Shown: piece by piece, positions 1 through 9,096 of the stretch | Numbering within the stretch: the stretch's first letter is position 1 | How the letters are laid out: each line of letters begins with the position of its first letter | IMG/VR virus record: IMGVR_UViG_3300025869_000081 | Span: 1-26,504 of that record | Direction: 5' to 3' (one strand) | Length of the DNA: 26,504 nucleotides | Source of the DNA: a virus | Notes under the pieces: model-generated | What the model saw: only the letters and a program-made list of their open reading frames with translations | What the model was told of the DNA's origin: nothing | Databases searched by the model: none | Position numbers and translations under genes: made by a program

Positions 1-576
1 CAAAGCCCATCCAGTTGGAACCTTCGATGCGCCTGCAGCAAAGGCATGAATAGATCCGATTGGGTTAACTCCGCTCATGTAAACGGCAGTATCTCCACCT
101 AGATAGTTACCCACATAGTTTTTAACGATACCCTTGTCTTGTGTTACACCACTAATGTTCACAGATGGGAGACGAACCACAACTGTCTTCAGAACGGATC
201 CTGCGTCGTTTGGTGGGGTGCTGTCCATAATACCTGCGGTAGCAGAACTAAGGAAGAAAACTTCTGCCCCAGTAGAACCAGCAATTGTGTTGTTTGTTGA
301 GAATGTGTTCATAACAATATCACCAGCCATAACGTAACTGAAGATACTATTTGAGATTGTTCCATCTGCAACGACACCACAAACTTCTGCATTGGCTGGA
401 CTATCGGCTTGTGCTAAGGTGTATCCGTTTGACGCAACATCAAAACGGATTACGTTTCCTGCGGTAAACCCGTGTGACGCCTGAACCACATCAACCTTGA
501 GTTGTGATCCAACTTGAGTTACCTCTCCAGCAATAGGAGTACCTGAAATATTTGAACTAGATGTATTACAAGTCAT
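1..576 (-). CDS. Tail collar-domain fibre protein, N-terminal part (cut by window edge)
   Basis: The frame opens at ATG 576-574 and runs without a stop to base 1, giving 192 residues and lacking its C-terminus. The last visible residues (IGSIHAFAAG...PTGWAL) match the opening of the phage tail collar family, whose hallmark is a P-x-GW-x-LCDG segment, so the missing part should carry that domain. Residues about 30-137 form a beta-rich domain that resembles two segments of the neighbouring 909-residue fibre. Its start overlaps the fibre stop as ATGA, implying translational coupling. Position after gp6-gp7-gp8 and two structural genes matches T4 gene 12 (short tail fibre), so a role in host binding at the baseplate is inferred. 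It could instead be a long-fibre tip component. Confidence 0.8.
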   Translation of the reverse strand, partial: MTCNTSSSNISGTPIAGEVTQVGSQLKVDVVQASHGFTAGNVIRFDVASNGYTLAQADSPANAEVCGVVADGTISNSIFSYVMAGDIVMNTFSTNNTIAGSTGAEVFFLSSATAGIMDSTPPNDAGSVLKTVVVRLPSVNISGVTQDKGIVKNYVGNYLGGDTAVYMSGVNPIGSIHAFAAGASKVPTGWAL

Positions 577-3302
577 TCATTGACTCCTGTGTTGAACTCT
601 GAATTTAGAACATAGTGGAAAGCCACCACATCTCCGAATACCCACCCGAACAGTGAATTGAATTTAAATCCTAGTGTGGAGGAAGAGGTTCCACTAACCG
701 AAGCAGTGGCATCCCATGATCGATTGGCACCGTTATAACCGCTAGTTCCTGCAACTCTATTGAATTCTCCACCCGCACTAATATTGAACGCCATATTTGG
801 AGTTCCTGATGGAGCGTAAATCTTAACTGTGGGAATTTTCCTCAACTCAGTAGGAACTCGAACTCTTGTTGTGGATGAACCACTATTCATTGTAATAGTT
901 GGTGTTTCATCACTTGGATTGCCAGGACTTGTTAATGTGTTCTTAGCAACATAATCAGAAAGACTATAAGAGGTCTGGAAGAATTTCTTACATCGTCGCA
1001 GTTCATCATCTACGTCGGTGATTATTGGATCACTTACCTTGTAGCCTGGCTCCATTTGAACCTTGGCAAGAGAAACCTCTCCTGCATAGAGAACATCAGC
1101 AGCACCTGTAGTGCCAGTTATACCTCGGAACCTATATGGGAAAATTGATAGTTGAGCCCAACTTTCATCTCTGTTTATTAGACCTAAACCTGTAGGTCCA
1201 ACCAGAGGAGCAAGGTCGATAGCGTATCTTGTCCATTTATATTCACCATCCAAGTAAACTAAAGGAAGTTGTAAATTACTTGCAGTTCCTCCTGTGGTTC
1301 CTTCCCAATACTGAGTATATTCAAGTGCAAGGAATCCTGTAACTCCAGTTACACCTCTAGCATAAAAGGAGACAACAGCAGGTTGTCCTGCTAGGGTATT
1401 CGCATCTTCAATCACGTTATTCCAAGAGATAAAATCACCACCGTCAACTGCGGTTTCGCCCGCACCTGGCGCAAAGTTTGCTCTAACTCTGGCATAATAT
1501 TCCGGATTACCTCCAACATCAGTTTGACCCTCGGAGAATACACCACGCTCAATCTCTGCTATGTCCTTACCAACAGGAGCAGTTACTCGCTTGTTTCGAT
1601 ACCACCTGTCAGCAAAGTAGGTCTTTTCATTACCTGTGTATATTGAGTCTACCCCAACACCTCTTTGCCAAATATCAAAACCACCATTCACTAGAACATT
1701 TTGAACCCCCGCAGATGGCAGGTCTGAATCTACATATCCACCACCACCAACCGCAGATCCAGTGAGACCACCCGCTACAATTGCTGCGGTGTATGCGTTA
1801 GGATCTCTTTCGACATTAGCCAAACCATCCTCACCGGGGGTATTGTAACCTTGACCTGGCCTAGTATTGAAGAAGAATATTTGATTTGTTGTTCCCAGTC
1901 GAACGGCCATCGGAACGTTACCGACCTGGCCCGCTCTCGACGACAACGTTCCCTGATTGTAGTTACTATAAAAGAGGGCTTCTTCTGCGTTGTATTGTTG
2001 AACGTGGGTCGCTGGATCGAATGTATCTGTTGATTCTGTGACACCATACAATAGCAGTTCGCTATCGTTTACTACAATACCAATTTGTCTTGATGCGTTG
2101 AGTGAACCTTGATTTGCACTATTCAACTTGATATAAGTACCTAGATCATTTTCGCCAATTAAATCACCAACAGCAAATCCACTAGGTTTAGGTATTCTAA
2201 TAGATCGACCGCTACCAGTAGCACCACCTCCACCACCTCCGCCGGCGAATGAATTTACTTCCTGACCTCTGTAGTTTACAAACAAACCTCTGTTTGCTGA
2301 TAGTCCAACGAGAACAGGTTTTGAAACGTGTCCAGGCGTGTTTGGTTCTACCGTTGTAATAAATCCTTTAGTTAAAGGAGAAAGGAAGTATGGACATCCA
2401 ACAGAAAGGGCTGAACCTGCTACGGTGGAGAAGTCTCCTTCGACCTCACCATTAAACGTAACTTCAAAGTCAGAGTCTCCGTTGTCCCTAGAAATCATAC
2501 CAACCGCTTCTGCTAACGTGGCTCCTCCAGCAGAGAACGCTAAAGTAAATCCATTTGCATCGGCACTTGATGCCCTGACTACATTACCAAACTGGAAGTC
2601 GTGCGATACACCTGACACTCTTCTCTTGTTCACACCTCTAAGGATATCAACTCGACCATCGTAGGATCTGATTCTAGCGATCTCACCAGAAAGAGTTGAT
2701 CCTACAGGGATTGTATCTAGAGTGTGACCATTGCCGATTATGAGATCTGTTACGTTCTGCTTAAACGAAAGAGTCTTTCCGTTTGCCTCTCCGAAAAGAA
2801 TCTGCTGCATTGAGGCATTAGCGAATGTTCCTCCACCAATCAACTTCAAGTCTTGGTTAGTAAACCAAGAACCACCAAGGTTCAGTAAGAATGGAGCAGT
2901 TGTTCCTGTGTTGAAGTCTGGTCCAGTATATGATCCTACAACAATACCACCAGTGGCATAACCTGCGACTGGAGTATCATCACCATTTACATTTACAAGT
3001 CCGTTTGGAAAGGAGACTTCACCAGCCGTAGAAAAACTAACATTACCAGTGACAACAAGATCACCACCGATGGTAATACCTTTACCAATCGTGTCAGATA
3101 CAACCATTTCATATGTACCACCAGTTCCCCCGCCGGCAAAACCACCAGTCACAGAGAGACCAGTGCCGGCAGCAATATCATAAACTCTCATTAGGTTCAA
3201 CTTAGCAATAATCTGATCGTTCGTAAGAGTACGCCAATCATTGATTGTATCACCAAGTGACACTTCTGAAATTTGTGAATCATTTTTTGTTATATCAGCC
3301 AT
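573..3302 (-). CDS. Large tail fibre / baseplate-attached structural protein
   Basis: A 909-residue protein. The N-terminus (residues 1-40, with GDTINDWRTLTNDQIIAKLN) resembles the attachment segment of T4-like fibre and gp10-type proteins of marine phages. Glycine-rich beta-repeat sequence follows, then two related domains at about 234-345 and 373-478 separated by a Gly7 linker near 354-360. From about 536 the motif NVLVNGGFDIWQRG begins a segment typical of carbohydrate-binding C-terminal parts of phage fibres, with aromatic-rich strands up to residue 800. The ribosome site is ATAGGA upstream of the ATG. It lies directly upstream of the collar-domain gene in the operon, so host-receptor recognition is the likely role. 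The family assignment of the N-terminus is by pattern only; exact T4 equivalence (gp10 or gp12 type) is uncertain. Confidence 0.75.
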   Translation of the reverse strand: MADITKNDSQISEVSLGDTINDWRTLTNDQIIAKLNLMRVYDIAAGTGLSVTGGFAGGGTGGTYEMVVSDTIGKGITIGGDLVVTGNVSFSTAGEVSFPNGLVNVNGDDTPVAGYATGGIVVGSYTGPDFNTGTTAPFLLNLGGSWFTNQDLKLIGGGTFANASMQQILFGEANGKTLSFKQNVTDLIIGNGHTLDTIPVGSTLSGEIARIRSYDGRVDILRGVNKRRVSGVSHDFQFGNVVRASSADANGFTLAFSAGGATLAEAVGMISRDNGDSDFEVTFNGEVEGDFSTVAGSALSVGCPYFLSPLTKGFITTVEPNTPGHVSKPVLVGLSANRGLFVNYRGQEVNSFAGGGGGGGATGSGRSIRIPKPSGFAVGDLIGENDLGTYIKLNSANQGSLNASRQIGIVVNDSELLLYGVTESTDTFDPATHVQQYNAEEALFYSNYNQGTLSSRAGQVGNVPMAVRLGTTNQIFFFNTRPGQGYNTPGEDGLANVERDPNAYTAAIVAGGLTGSAVGGGGYVDSDLPSAGVQNVLVNGGFDIWQRGVGVDSIYTGNEKTYFADRWYRNKRVTAPVGKDIAEIERGVFSEGQTDVGGNPEYYARVRANFAPGAGETAVDGGDFISWNNVIEDANTLAGQPAVVSFYARGVTGVTGFLALEYTQYWEGTTGGTASNLQLPLVYLDGEYKWTRYAIDLAPLVGPTGLGLINRDESWAQLSIFPYRFRGITGTTGAADVLYAGEVSLAKVQMEPGYKVSDPIITDVDDELRRCKKFFQTSYSLSDYVAKNTLTSPGNPSDETPTITMNSGSSTTRVRVPTELRKIPTVKIYAPSGTPNMAFNISAGGEFNRVAGTSGYNGANRSWDATASVSGTSSSTLGFKFNSLFGWVFGDVVAFHYVLNSEFNTGVNE

Positions 3303-3314
3303 TTATTTTTCCTA

Positions 3315-4103
3315 TTATACTTCTGTTGGCACTGTTGTTGTTTCATTAAAAGCAAAAACAAAGTTATCTTCGCCCAACTTCTTAATAATTGGAACAAAGC
3401 CAGAATACAATTCTCCATCCCCATTCTGTGAAGTAATTGTTGGGTTTCTCTCAAGTCCCACTCGACCTACTACTGGTGATTCTACGGTTCCCTGATTCAC
3501 AATTTCATAGACAAGTCTTCCTGCCCCTATTGCTTGACTGTTTGCATATTCCCTACCTGCGGGATCTCTAAAATCATAGATGTTATCAAATTGATCTGTT
3601 TCTGCTCCATCCCCAGCAACGACCCTAATCAAAACATCAAATCCGAGGAAAGAATTGACTGCCATATCTGTTGGAATTGGAATTGATAATCTACCTAGTC
3701 CGTCGTCATCTAGATAAGGAGGGAAGGTCAACCAGAAACCAGTTGGAATCCACTGAGTCTCTATTGCTGGTGTTGTAAAGTTACAAAATAATTCTGCGTT
3801 TTTGTAAACTCGTAATCGTGCATTCGCACCGAATCCCGATCTTGTAACTGGACTGGACTGAGAATTTTCAAGACTTTCTGTTTCTAAATCTACCCTTGGT
3901 TGTCCATGTCTAAACAAACATCTATTTGTGGTAGATGTTTGATAAGCAAGAATAGTTTGTAGTTCTAGCAATTCTCTTGACTGAAGAGCATAGCCTGGAA
4001 TAAATCCAATAGAAATAGGGTTCTTGGTAGGATCCCAATTGTCTCCATAACCAGAACCTGCTCCAAAAAAGGATGTGTTCCATGAATTGTTAGTCAAAGG
4101 CAT
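3315..4103 (-). CDS. Virion structural protein at the gp9/gp10 position
   Basis: A 262-residue protein with no signal peptide or membrane segment. Residues about 24-55 (WDPTKNPISIGFIPGYALQS and the following RELLELQTILAYQ) recall the opening of baseplate and fibre proteins of marine T4-like phages, where a PG-x-x-LQ-x-REL motif precedes an oligomerising helix. The remainder is beta-rich. The ribosome site TAGGAG lies about seven bases before the ATG. It sits between gp8 and the large fibre gene, the place T4 gives to gp9, the long-fibre socket, so a connector role is inferred from context alone. No direct sequence match to T4 gp9 could be recognised by eye. Confidence 0.6.
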   Translation of the reverse strand: MPLTNNSWNTSFFGAGSGYGDNWDPTKNPISIGFIPGYALQSRELLELQTILAYQTSTTNRCLFRHGQPRVDLETESLENSQSSPVTRSGFGANARLRVYKNAELFCNFTTPAIETQWIPTGFWLTFPPYLDDDGLGRLSIPIPTDMAVNSFLGFDVLIRVVAGDGAETDQFDNIYDFRDPAGREYANSQAIGAGRLVYEIVNQGTVESPVVGRVGLERNPTITSQNGDGELYSGFVPIIKKLGEDNFVFAFNETTTVPTEV

Positions 4104-4116
4104 TTTATACTCCTAA

Positions 4117-5676
4117 TCACAGTGGAATTATAAATCTCGCTGCGTAATGTGTGTCTCTCTGAACATTAAATTGATTCTGTATTATGTATAATATATCCCC
4201 TGAGCCTACTTGAACTTCTGATGGAAATACCTGCTCAACTTCAAAGTCATCGCTTCCTGAAGTTACCGTTTCACCTGCAACTGGCAATGTTTTCTCCCCT
4301 GTTATGAACAGATTTGCTCTAATACTTGAACCAGGCCCTGTAAACTCAAACGGTCTTAGATCAATAGTTGTTGCATCTGTATCTGAGGTACTGAAAGAAA
4401 CTTTTCCATTGACAGGTAGTCGTGGATCGGTGATCTTTTTCGCGGTTGTAAATTCAAATCCAGTGCCGCTATTGTCTTTAATCTGGACCTTTGCTGCCTG
4501 TCTAATGTTCAATCTTGTATCTGTTCCTCTTCCTAGTTCATCGCCAACAATAATTCCCTCATTTGGACCTGTTGCATATACTGGATTGGCAATCAATCCA
4601 AACGATCCCATAACCAGACCATCTGGAAGAGATCCGATTGTGTCGTCGGACTGACTCATGTTACCAATAAACATTAGAGTTCTTGCTTGTAGTGCAATCG
4701 TTGGATCGCTACCAATGTCTTTGTTGGCCCCACCGAAAGATGCCATTGGTTTGATTCGAGATTCTAGATCAGATTTACTTGTGATGTCTGAGTTACTGTT
4801 TGGGGAAACATCCAGTTTTACAGCACCACCAATATAGCCAGTTCCACCTTCTGGAATATTATACCCAGTCAACTTGTAACCCTTCACTGGATCAAATGCA
4901 GTTCCAATGTTTATTTGTCCACCATTTCCCTGACCGATTAGAGTTGCGGTTGGGGGTGTGTCGAAGTAAACATTACTGTTGCCAATATTAATATCGACAT
5001 CATTAATTCTTCCTGCACTAGAATCACCAGCGAGTTGAACTTGATACTGTCTATACTTGGCACTATTTAATCCTGTAGTCGGAGCAGACTTTATTGAAGT
5101 AGGAACGGGCATCCAACTGGTAGTTAAGAAACCAAAAAGTTCATCTGAGATTGAGAATAGATACTTCCAAGTATACCCATCTGCTGTTTCAAATGGTTCT
5201 GTTCCGATACCACTTGGTTCTACTGTTGATGCTGTCTTATCTCTATCCAAACCAGTCGAACTGTTTTTGATACAAACGTAAACATTATAGTTCTCTGTCA
5301 TCACATAGGGCGCCCTATTGTATATAATTGCACCATCGATGCTTACTTCATACTCATAATTATTTTCAGTGGGACTAAAGGGATCGTAAATTGTTCCACT
5401 TGTCCAGTTAATACGGGGAACACAAAGAGCCACATCTTTGGGAGTAACCCTTTCTAGAACAGTAATATTTTCGTATGCAAATTCATCTTGGAGCAGCGAG
5501 TCACCAGAAGCACCAGATGTTCCTGAAACTCCTGAATATGCCGCAAAGAAAAACACTTGATTCTGTTGTAACAAGTTATCAATAGCGTTCTTCGCAACCA
5601 AGTTACGAAACTTTATCGAACTGGTATTTTGAATAGTTCGGTTTGATTTGTTTATGATGTTGCTAGGTGATGCCAT
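4117..5676 (-). CDS. 8: Baseplate wedge protein gp8
   Basis: A 519-residue relative of T4 gp8 (334 residues), a wedge component that bridges gp7 and gp10 in the baseplate. Residues 132-176 carry the clearest match: a YVCIKN strand, a STVEPSG turn, then DGYTWKYLFSI, paralleling T4 gp8 segments WLVYRCL, TIEPGDG and GYVWEYLFEI. The N-terminal 45 residues (a helix with FRNLVAKNAIDNLL, then VFFFAAY) are also typical of marine gp8. The extra length lies mainly in the C-terminal half, which includes a long beta-rich segment. The ribosome site AGAGGA precedes the ATG. It is next to gp7 and gp6, as in T4. Confidence is high because motif and gene order agree. Confidence 0.88.
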   Translation of the reverse strand: MASPSNIINKSNRTIQNTSSIKFRNLVAKNAIDNLLQQNQVFFFAAYSGVSGTSGASGDSLLQDEFAYENITVLERVTPKDVALCVPRINWTSGTIYDPFSPTENNYEYEVSIDGAIIYNRAPYVMTENYNVYVCIKNSSTGLDRDKTASTVEPSGIGTEPFETADGYTWKYLFSISDELFGFLTTSWMPVPTSIKSAPTTGLNSAKYRQYQVQLAGDSSAGRINDVDINIGNSNVYFDTPPTATLIGQGNGGQINIGTAFDPVKGYKLTGYNIPEGGTGYIGGAVKLDVSPNSNSDITSKSDLESRIKPMASFGGANKDIGSDPTIALQARTLMFIGNMSQSDDTIGSLPDGLVMGSFGLIANPVYATGPNEGIIVGDELGRGTDTRLNIRQAAKVQIKDNSGTGFEFTTAKKITDPRLPVNGKVSFSTSDTDATTIDLRPFEFTGPGSSIRANLFITGEKTLPVAGETVTSGSDDFEVEQVFPSEVQVGSGDILYIIQNQFNVQRDTHYAARFIIPL

Positions 5677-5687
5677 TTATATTCCTC

Positions 5688-6986
5688 TTATGCTAACGTA
5701 CATGTACTAACATCCTCTTCAGGATCATTGGGTGTATCGTTATATCCCTTTGCTGCATCTGGTGTGAGATAAACTAAATCGCCCAATCTCATGTCACCAA
5801 ACTGTAGTCCCAGTTCAATCCCATCAGCCCAAGAAGCGGGATGATGGTTAACTACCCAGAATGTATATCCTCTATCTTCTGCTGTAAGGTATGTATCTGC
5901 TGTGTAGGTGTAACCCGCCGCTTCAGCGGACGCACCATAAGTGTAACCAATCGGAAAACCATCAGGATCATGTGCAGGGGTAAAGCAATTTACTGCACCA
6001 TTAAATGGATTGGTTGTGTATGGATTGAAACCACAAGGGAATAAATCAACTAAGTTACATAAATCAGGGAAAGGTTCTCTGGCGTTTAGTGTGGTATCAA
6101 ATCTGTATGCCAGATAGTGTCCAATTATGAGTTTTTCTGAATAACCAGTTTCTATTGGTCCTGGCGGAGCAGGAATATATGAGTCAGGACTAACGTTGTT
6201 GAAAAGTTTAAATCCTGCTGGGTGTGTTATGTCCTTGACTGGTTTTGTTGTGAATTCGTAATTATCTTCAAGGTTACCATCAGAGACACCTTCGTCTTCG
6301 CTGACTGCCGTTATAGAATATGAAAACTCTTGATAGTAGTCGTCCCTAAATCTAACCCCACCACTTAGTGTTTTTCGACTATCTGCCCAATACCCATTGT
6401 AAACGTTACCCAGCGTATCGGTATCGCCTTCTAAGTTTGGAACCCAGATTGAATCGGATAGGATACACAGTTGAACTTTAGGATAATCAAAATCAATTGA
6501 TCCTGCGTTAATTCCAAACAAAGATGAAAGTAAAAATCTAGTTGACTCTTCAGTACCCTTGGTCAAGTAGAACTGTCGAATGAAAGACAAAAAACGACGA
6601 ATATCTACTAGAGAATTTTCAGGATCAGTCCAGTTATAAATTATCTCACCAGTATCATCCGAGACAGAAGTCTCTGGAAAAAGATGAGCAAATAATTCTT
6701 TATGGTGAATTAAAAGATCATTTGGTACGTTGTTTATGTCCACCAGATAAGGAATCTGATCTATATTATTACTAATACCCAACCATTCAAAATAGGTCTC
6801 AATAAACTTTACATACAAGTCATGGTTTTCTAGAATGTGAACAGGAAGTCTGTCACGAACATAGAATGGAAATCTAGGTGTAATAACATCAGGAGATGTA
6901 GAGGTTCTTTCGTTCTGTCTATCGAACGATGTTCTTGCCTTGTTCTCTTCAAAGGTTTTAAATTCTAGATTAGTAGTACTGATCAT
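5688..6986 (-). CDS. 7: Baseplate wedge protein gp7, short form
   Basis: A 432-residue protein matching only the C-terminal part of T4 gp7 (1032 residues). Residues about 44-72 (RDRLPVHILENHDLYVKFIE, then TYFEWLG), 130-157 (RRFLSFIRQFYLTKGTEEST followed by RFLLSSLFG) and a later THPAGFK motif parallel T4 gp7 segments with YSTKGIEASYKFLFKVLY and HPVGFGF. The T4 N-terminal beta domains are absent. gp7 is the core of the wedge and joins gp6 and gp10. Its ATG overlaps the gp6 stop as ATGA, suggesting coupled translation in equal amounts. The C-terminal third is rich in Tyr, Asp and Pro and has no recognised match. Confidence 0.82.
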   Translation of the reverse strand: MISTTNLEFKTFEENKARTSFDRQNERTSTSPDVITPRFPFYVRDRLPVHILENHDLYVKFIETYFEWLGISNNIDQIPYLVDINNVPNDLLIHHKELFAHLFPETSVSDDTGEIIYNWTDPENSLVDIRRFLSFIRQFYLTKGTEESTRFLLSSLFGINAGSIDFDYPKVQLCILSDSIWVPNLEGDTDTLGNVYNGYWADSRKTLSGGVRFRDDYYQEFSYSITAVSEDEGVSDGNLEDNYEFTTKPVKDITHPAGFKLFNNVSPDSYIPAPPGPIETGYSEKLIIGHYLAYRFDTTLNAREPFPDLCNLVDLFPCGFNPYTTNPFNGAVNCFTPAHDPDGFPIGYTYGASAEAAGYTYTADTYLTAEDRGYTFWVVNHHPASWADGIELGLQFGDMRLGDLVYLTPDAAKGYNDTPNDPEEDVSTCTLA

Positions 6987-8695
6987 ACGTTAACATCCAA
7001 TTGATCGATGACCCCTAAACTAAAGGTTGCTTGTTTTTGGGCTTGAACTGCCTTGCTTTTGGGTACTGCTCTAAGGAACAGATCAGATCGTGAAGAGTCC
7101 CAATCCGTAACACCCAGCACAGTTAAATTACCCTTGAGATAATCAACTGTTCCTATTCTATAGTTGATATATTTTCTTGTATTGTTTTCTAGAATAAAGA
7201 ATCTCAAGAAGCCATTTCCATCATCATCAATATATCCTACGTTCTCATCAGCATCTACAAATCTAGGATCACTAATCAACTGGAACTCTCCGCTGACTTG
7301 ATTTTTTACTAAGTTATTGGCAAAAGAGATGTAGAGGTTTCTGTTGTCTGAATCTGCATTTGGATATTCATATCCAAAGAAGGTCTTAGAAAGTTCTACA
7401 CTAAAGTCCACAGATCTAATCGCACTATTTTCATTTACAAGTTCTGATACAATCGTGGAATAAGGAAATATATTTCTAAATCCACAAGCGGGATCATACT
7501 CTCTGATTTTACTAGAGACTATTGCGTTTAAACCAGATCCATCAATACTAACCAATCTATCAAATATGATTTCGCCACTAAGAACATCGATATTGTAGCA
7601 TGTTGGTTGGACAAACTCAGGAAGAATACCGACTACCGTTTTCTCTTGTAGTTTTGCACCAAAAACCGATAGTTCTTTGTCACTGAACGTGCTACCCTCG
7701 GCATCTCTGACGCAGGCTAAAAATAATCTACCATACTGAGGAGGATTATTATCCTCACCACCCCATGCAGTGGCATCAAAGACTTCGGGGTTTTCTACCT
7801 TGAACACAATCTCGGCATCCTCTGCTGTAACTGCTCTGTTCTGTGCTTGGAAGTATGATGGAGCATTTCTTCTAATGCTTTCAATAGTCTCTCGTTCGGC
7901 ACCTCCGAATGAAGGAGTTACTACTTCATTGATTGTGATGGTAGGTTGACCACTAACAGGTTCGCTGGTAAAGTTTTTTTCTCCATTTGCATTGTTGACT
8001 CCATTTGGGGTCAGGTACTCAACGACAACATTAGAGTCTTCAGGAACTGCGACTCCATAGTTACCATCACCGAATGAAACTTCATATGCTCCAGAGTAAA
8101 TTGGATCAACAAAATACACTTGAGACGAAGCAGACAAGACAGAGATTCTATCTGCCTTACTAAATTCAACTCCACCAACTGTTACTTTCAGGGAGGATAT
8201 ATCGGCAGTCTCAGGAACTGTGACTGCACCATTAAAGTAAGTGGTGTTTGATGTTTTTAAACTAGATGAATTTTGAAATACTGTGATTGTCCCAGTGCTA
8301 GTTCCAAGTTCAATATCGTCTTTTACTATGAAGTTAAAACCAGTATCACTTCCCTTAAATACGCGACCTGCCTTTATTAAAGTACCAGTGCTAACCGTTA
8401 CGTTTAGTTCGGCTCTGGCAGCAATTCTAGATTTTGGTGTATATCCAACGAGTCTTGCAAGAGAAACTAGAGAATCTCTCTTTTGTGCTGAGTCTATGAA
8501 ACTTTCGTTTGCTAGGAAGTTTGTGTAGGTTGAAAAGAAAGTTGTGTTGTATGCCAGAAGATCGATTAGCGTAGATAGAGCCGATCCATTAAAATCGTAA
8601 TCACTAAACTCTGCTTTAGTTTTTATAAAATCAGTGAGAGATGTTCTCACCTGATTAAAATCTGTTTTACTAAGGTTGATATAAGAATCTGGCAT
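6983..8695 (-). CDS. 6: Baseplate wedge protein gp6
   Basis: A 570-residue homologue of T4 gp6 (660 residues), which forms the inner iris of the baseplate and triggers sheath contraction. The N-terminal 110 residues show the family pattern: a helix with FIKTKAEFSDYDFNGSALST, then LIDLLAYNT, LANESFIDSAQKRDSLVSLA and RLVGYTP. The central segment with a GG-x-ERETIESIRRNAPSYFQ stretch, AVTAEDAE and the DVLSGEIIF strand matches J-like baseplate proteins. Its start codon shares one base with the gp25 stop (TAATG), and its stop overlaps gp7, so gp25-gp6-gp7 appear to be translated as a coupled set, as expected for the wedge core complex. Confidence 0.93.
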   Translation of the reverse strand: MPDSYINLSKTDFNQVRTSLTDFIKTKAEFSDYDFNGSALSTLIDLLAYNTTFFSTYTNFLANESFIDSAQKRDSLVSLARLVGYTPKSRIAARAELNVTVSTGTLIKAGRVFKGSDTGFNFIVKDDIELGTSTGTITVFQNSSSLKTSNTTYFNGAVTVPETADISSLKVTVGGVEFSKADRISVLSASSQVYFVDPIYSGAYEVSFGDGNYGVAVPEDSNVVVEYLTPNGVNNANGEKNFTSEPVSGQPTITINEVVTPSFGGAERETIESIRRNAPSYFQAQNRAVTAEDAEIVFKVENPEVFDATAWGGEDNNPPQYGRLFLACVRDAEGSTFSDKELSVFGAKLQEKTVVGILPEFVQPTCYNIDVLSGEIIFDRLVSIDGSGLNAIVSSKIREYDPACGFRNIFPYSTIVSELVNENSAIRSVDFSVELSKTFFGYEYPNADSDNRNLYISFANNLVKNQVSGEFQLISDPRFVDADENVGYIDDDGNGFLRFFILENNTRKYINYRIGTVDYLKGNLTVLGVTDWDSSRSDLFLRAVPKSKAVQAQKQATFSLGVIDQLDVNV

Positions 8696-9081
8696 TATCT
8701 TACTCTTTCTAAAGTTATTTCTATTGTGTCCTCATCATCTAAAAAACTATATTCAATTTCTACTTTCAATTCTTGGATGACATCGTTATAGTCAACTAAA
8801 ATTTGTCTTAGAGTAACCCGTGGTTCAAATACTTCAATAGCATCCCTAACCTGACTTCGGACTTCTGACAACATACCAGGCGATGGCTGTTCAAAAAGTT
8901 TGGAAACTACATTAGCACCAAGAGAGGGACGAAACGGTCTTTCATAAAAATTAGTCAGCACGACATTTCTCAAAGCCTGCTTGATTGCATTGTTGTCAAA
9001 TTTACGAGCGACATCTTTCGTTGCTGATTTTGCAAAGTTAAAATCGAGGTCAGAATATCTAAACTTATCTGTTGTAGCCAT
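8695..9081 (-). CDS. 25: Baseplate wedge protein gp25
   Basis: A 128-residue protein, almost the T4 gp25 length of 132. It has the gp25/lysozyme-like fold signature: a helix with NAIKQALRNVVLTNFYERPF, then RPSLGANV and LFEQ, a helix with VRDAIEVFEPRV, and C-terminal strands with VEIEYSF. The EPR motif, diagnostic of the family across contractile machines, is at residues 86-88. gp25 starts sheath assembly on the baseplate and forms the core bundle with gp6 and gp7, whose genes follow immediately. No catalytic lysozyme activity is expected for this family despite the name. A recognisable Shine-Dalgarno is weak, so coupling to the upstream hub gene 15 bases away is possible. Confidence 0.93.
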   Translation of the reverse strand: MATTDKFRYSDLDFNFAKSATKDVARKFDNNAIKQALRNVVLTNFYERPFRPSLGANVVSKLFEQPSPGMLSEVRSQVRDAIEVFEPRVTLRQILVDYNDVIQELKVEIEYSFLDDEDTIEITLERVR

Positions 9082-9096
9082 ATCTTATGTATGCCT

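Noticed and set aside
1775-2047. A 90-codon minus-strand frame inside the 909-residue fibre
   Set aside because: It lies fully within a supported gene on the same strand in another frame and shows no domain or ribosome site.
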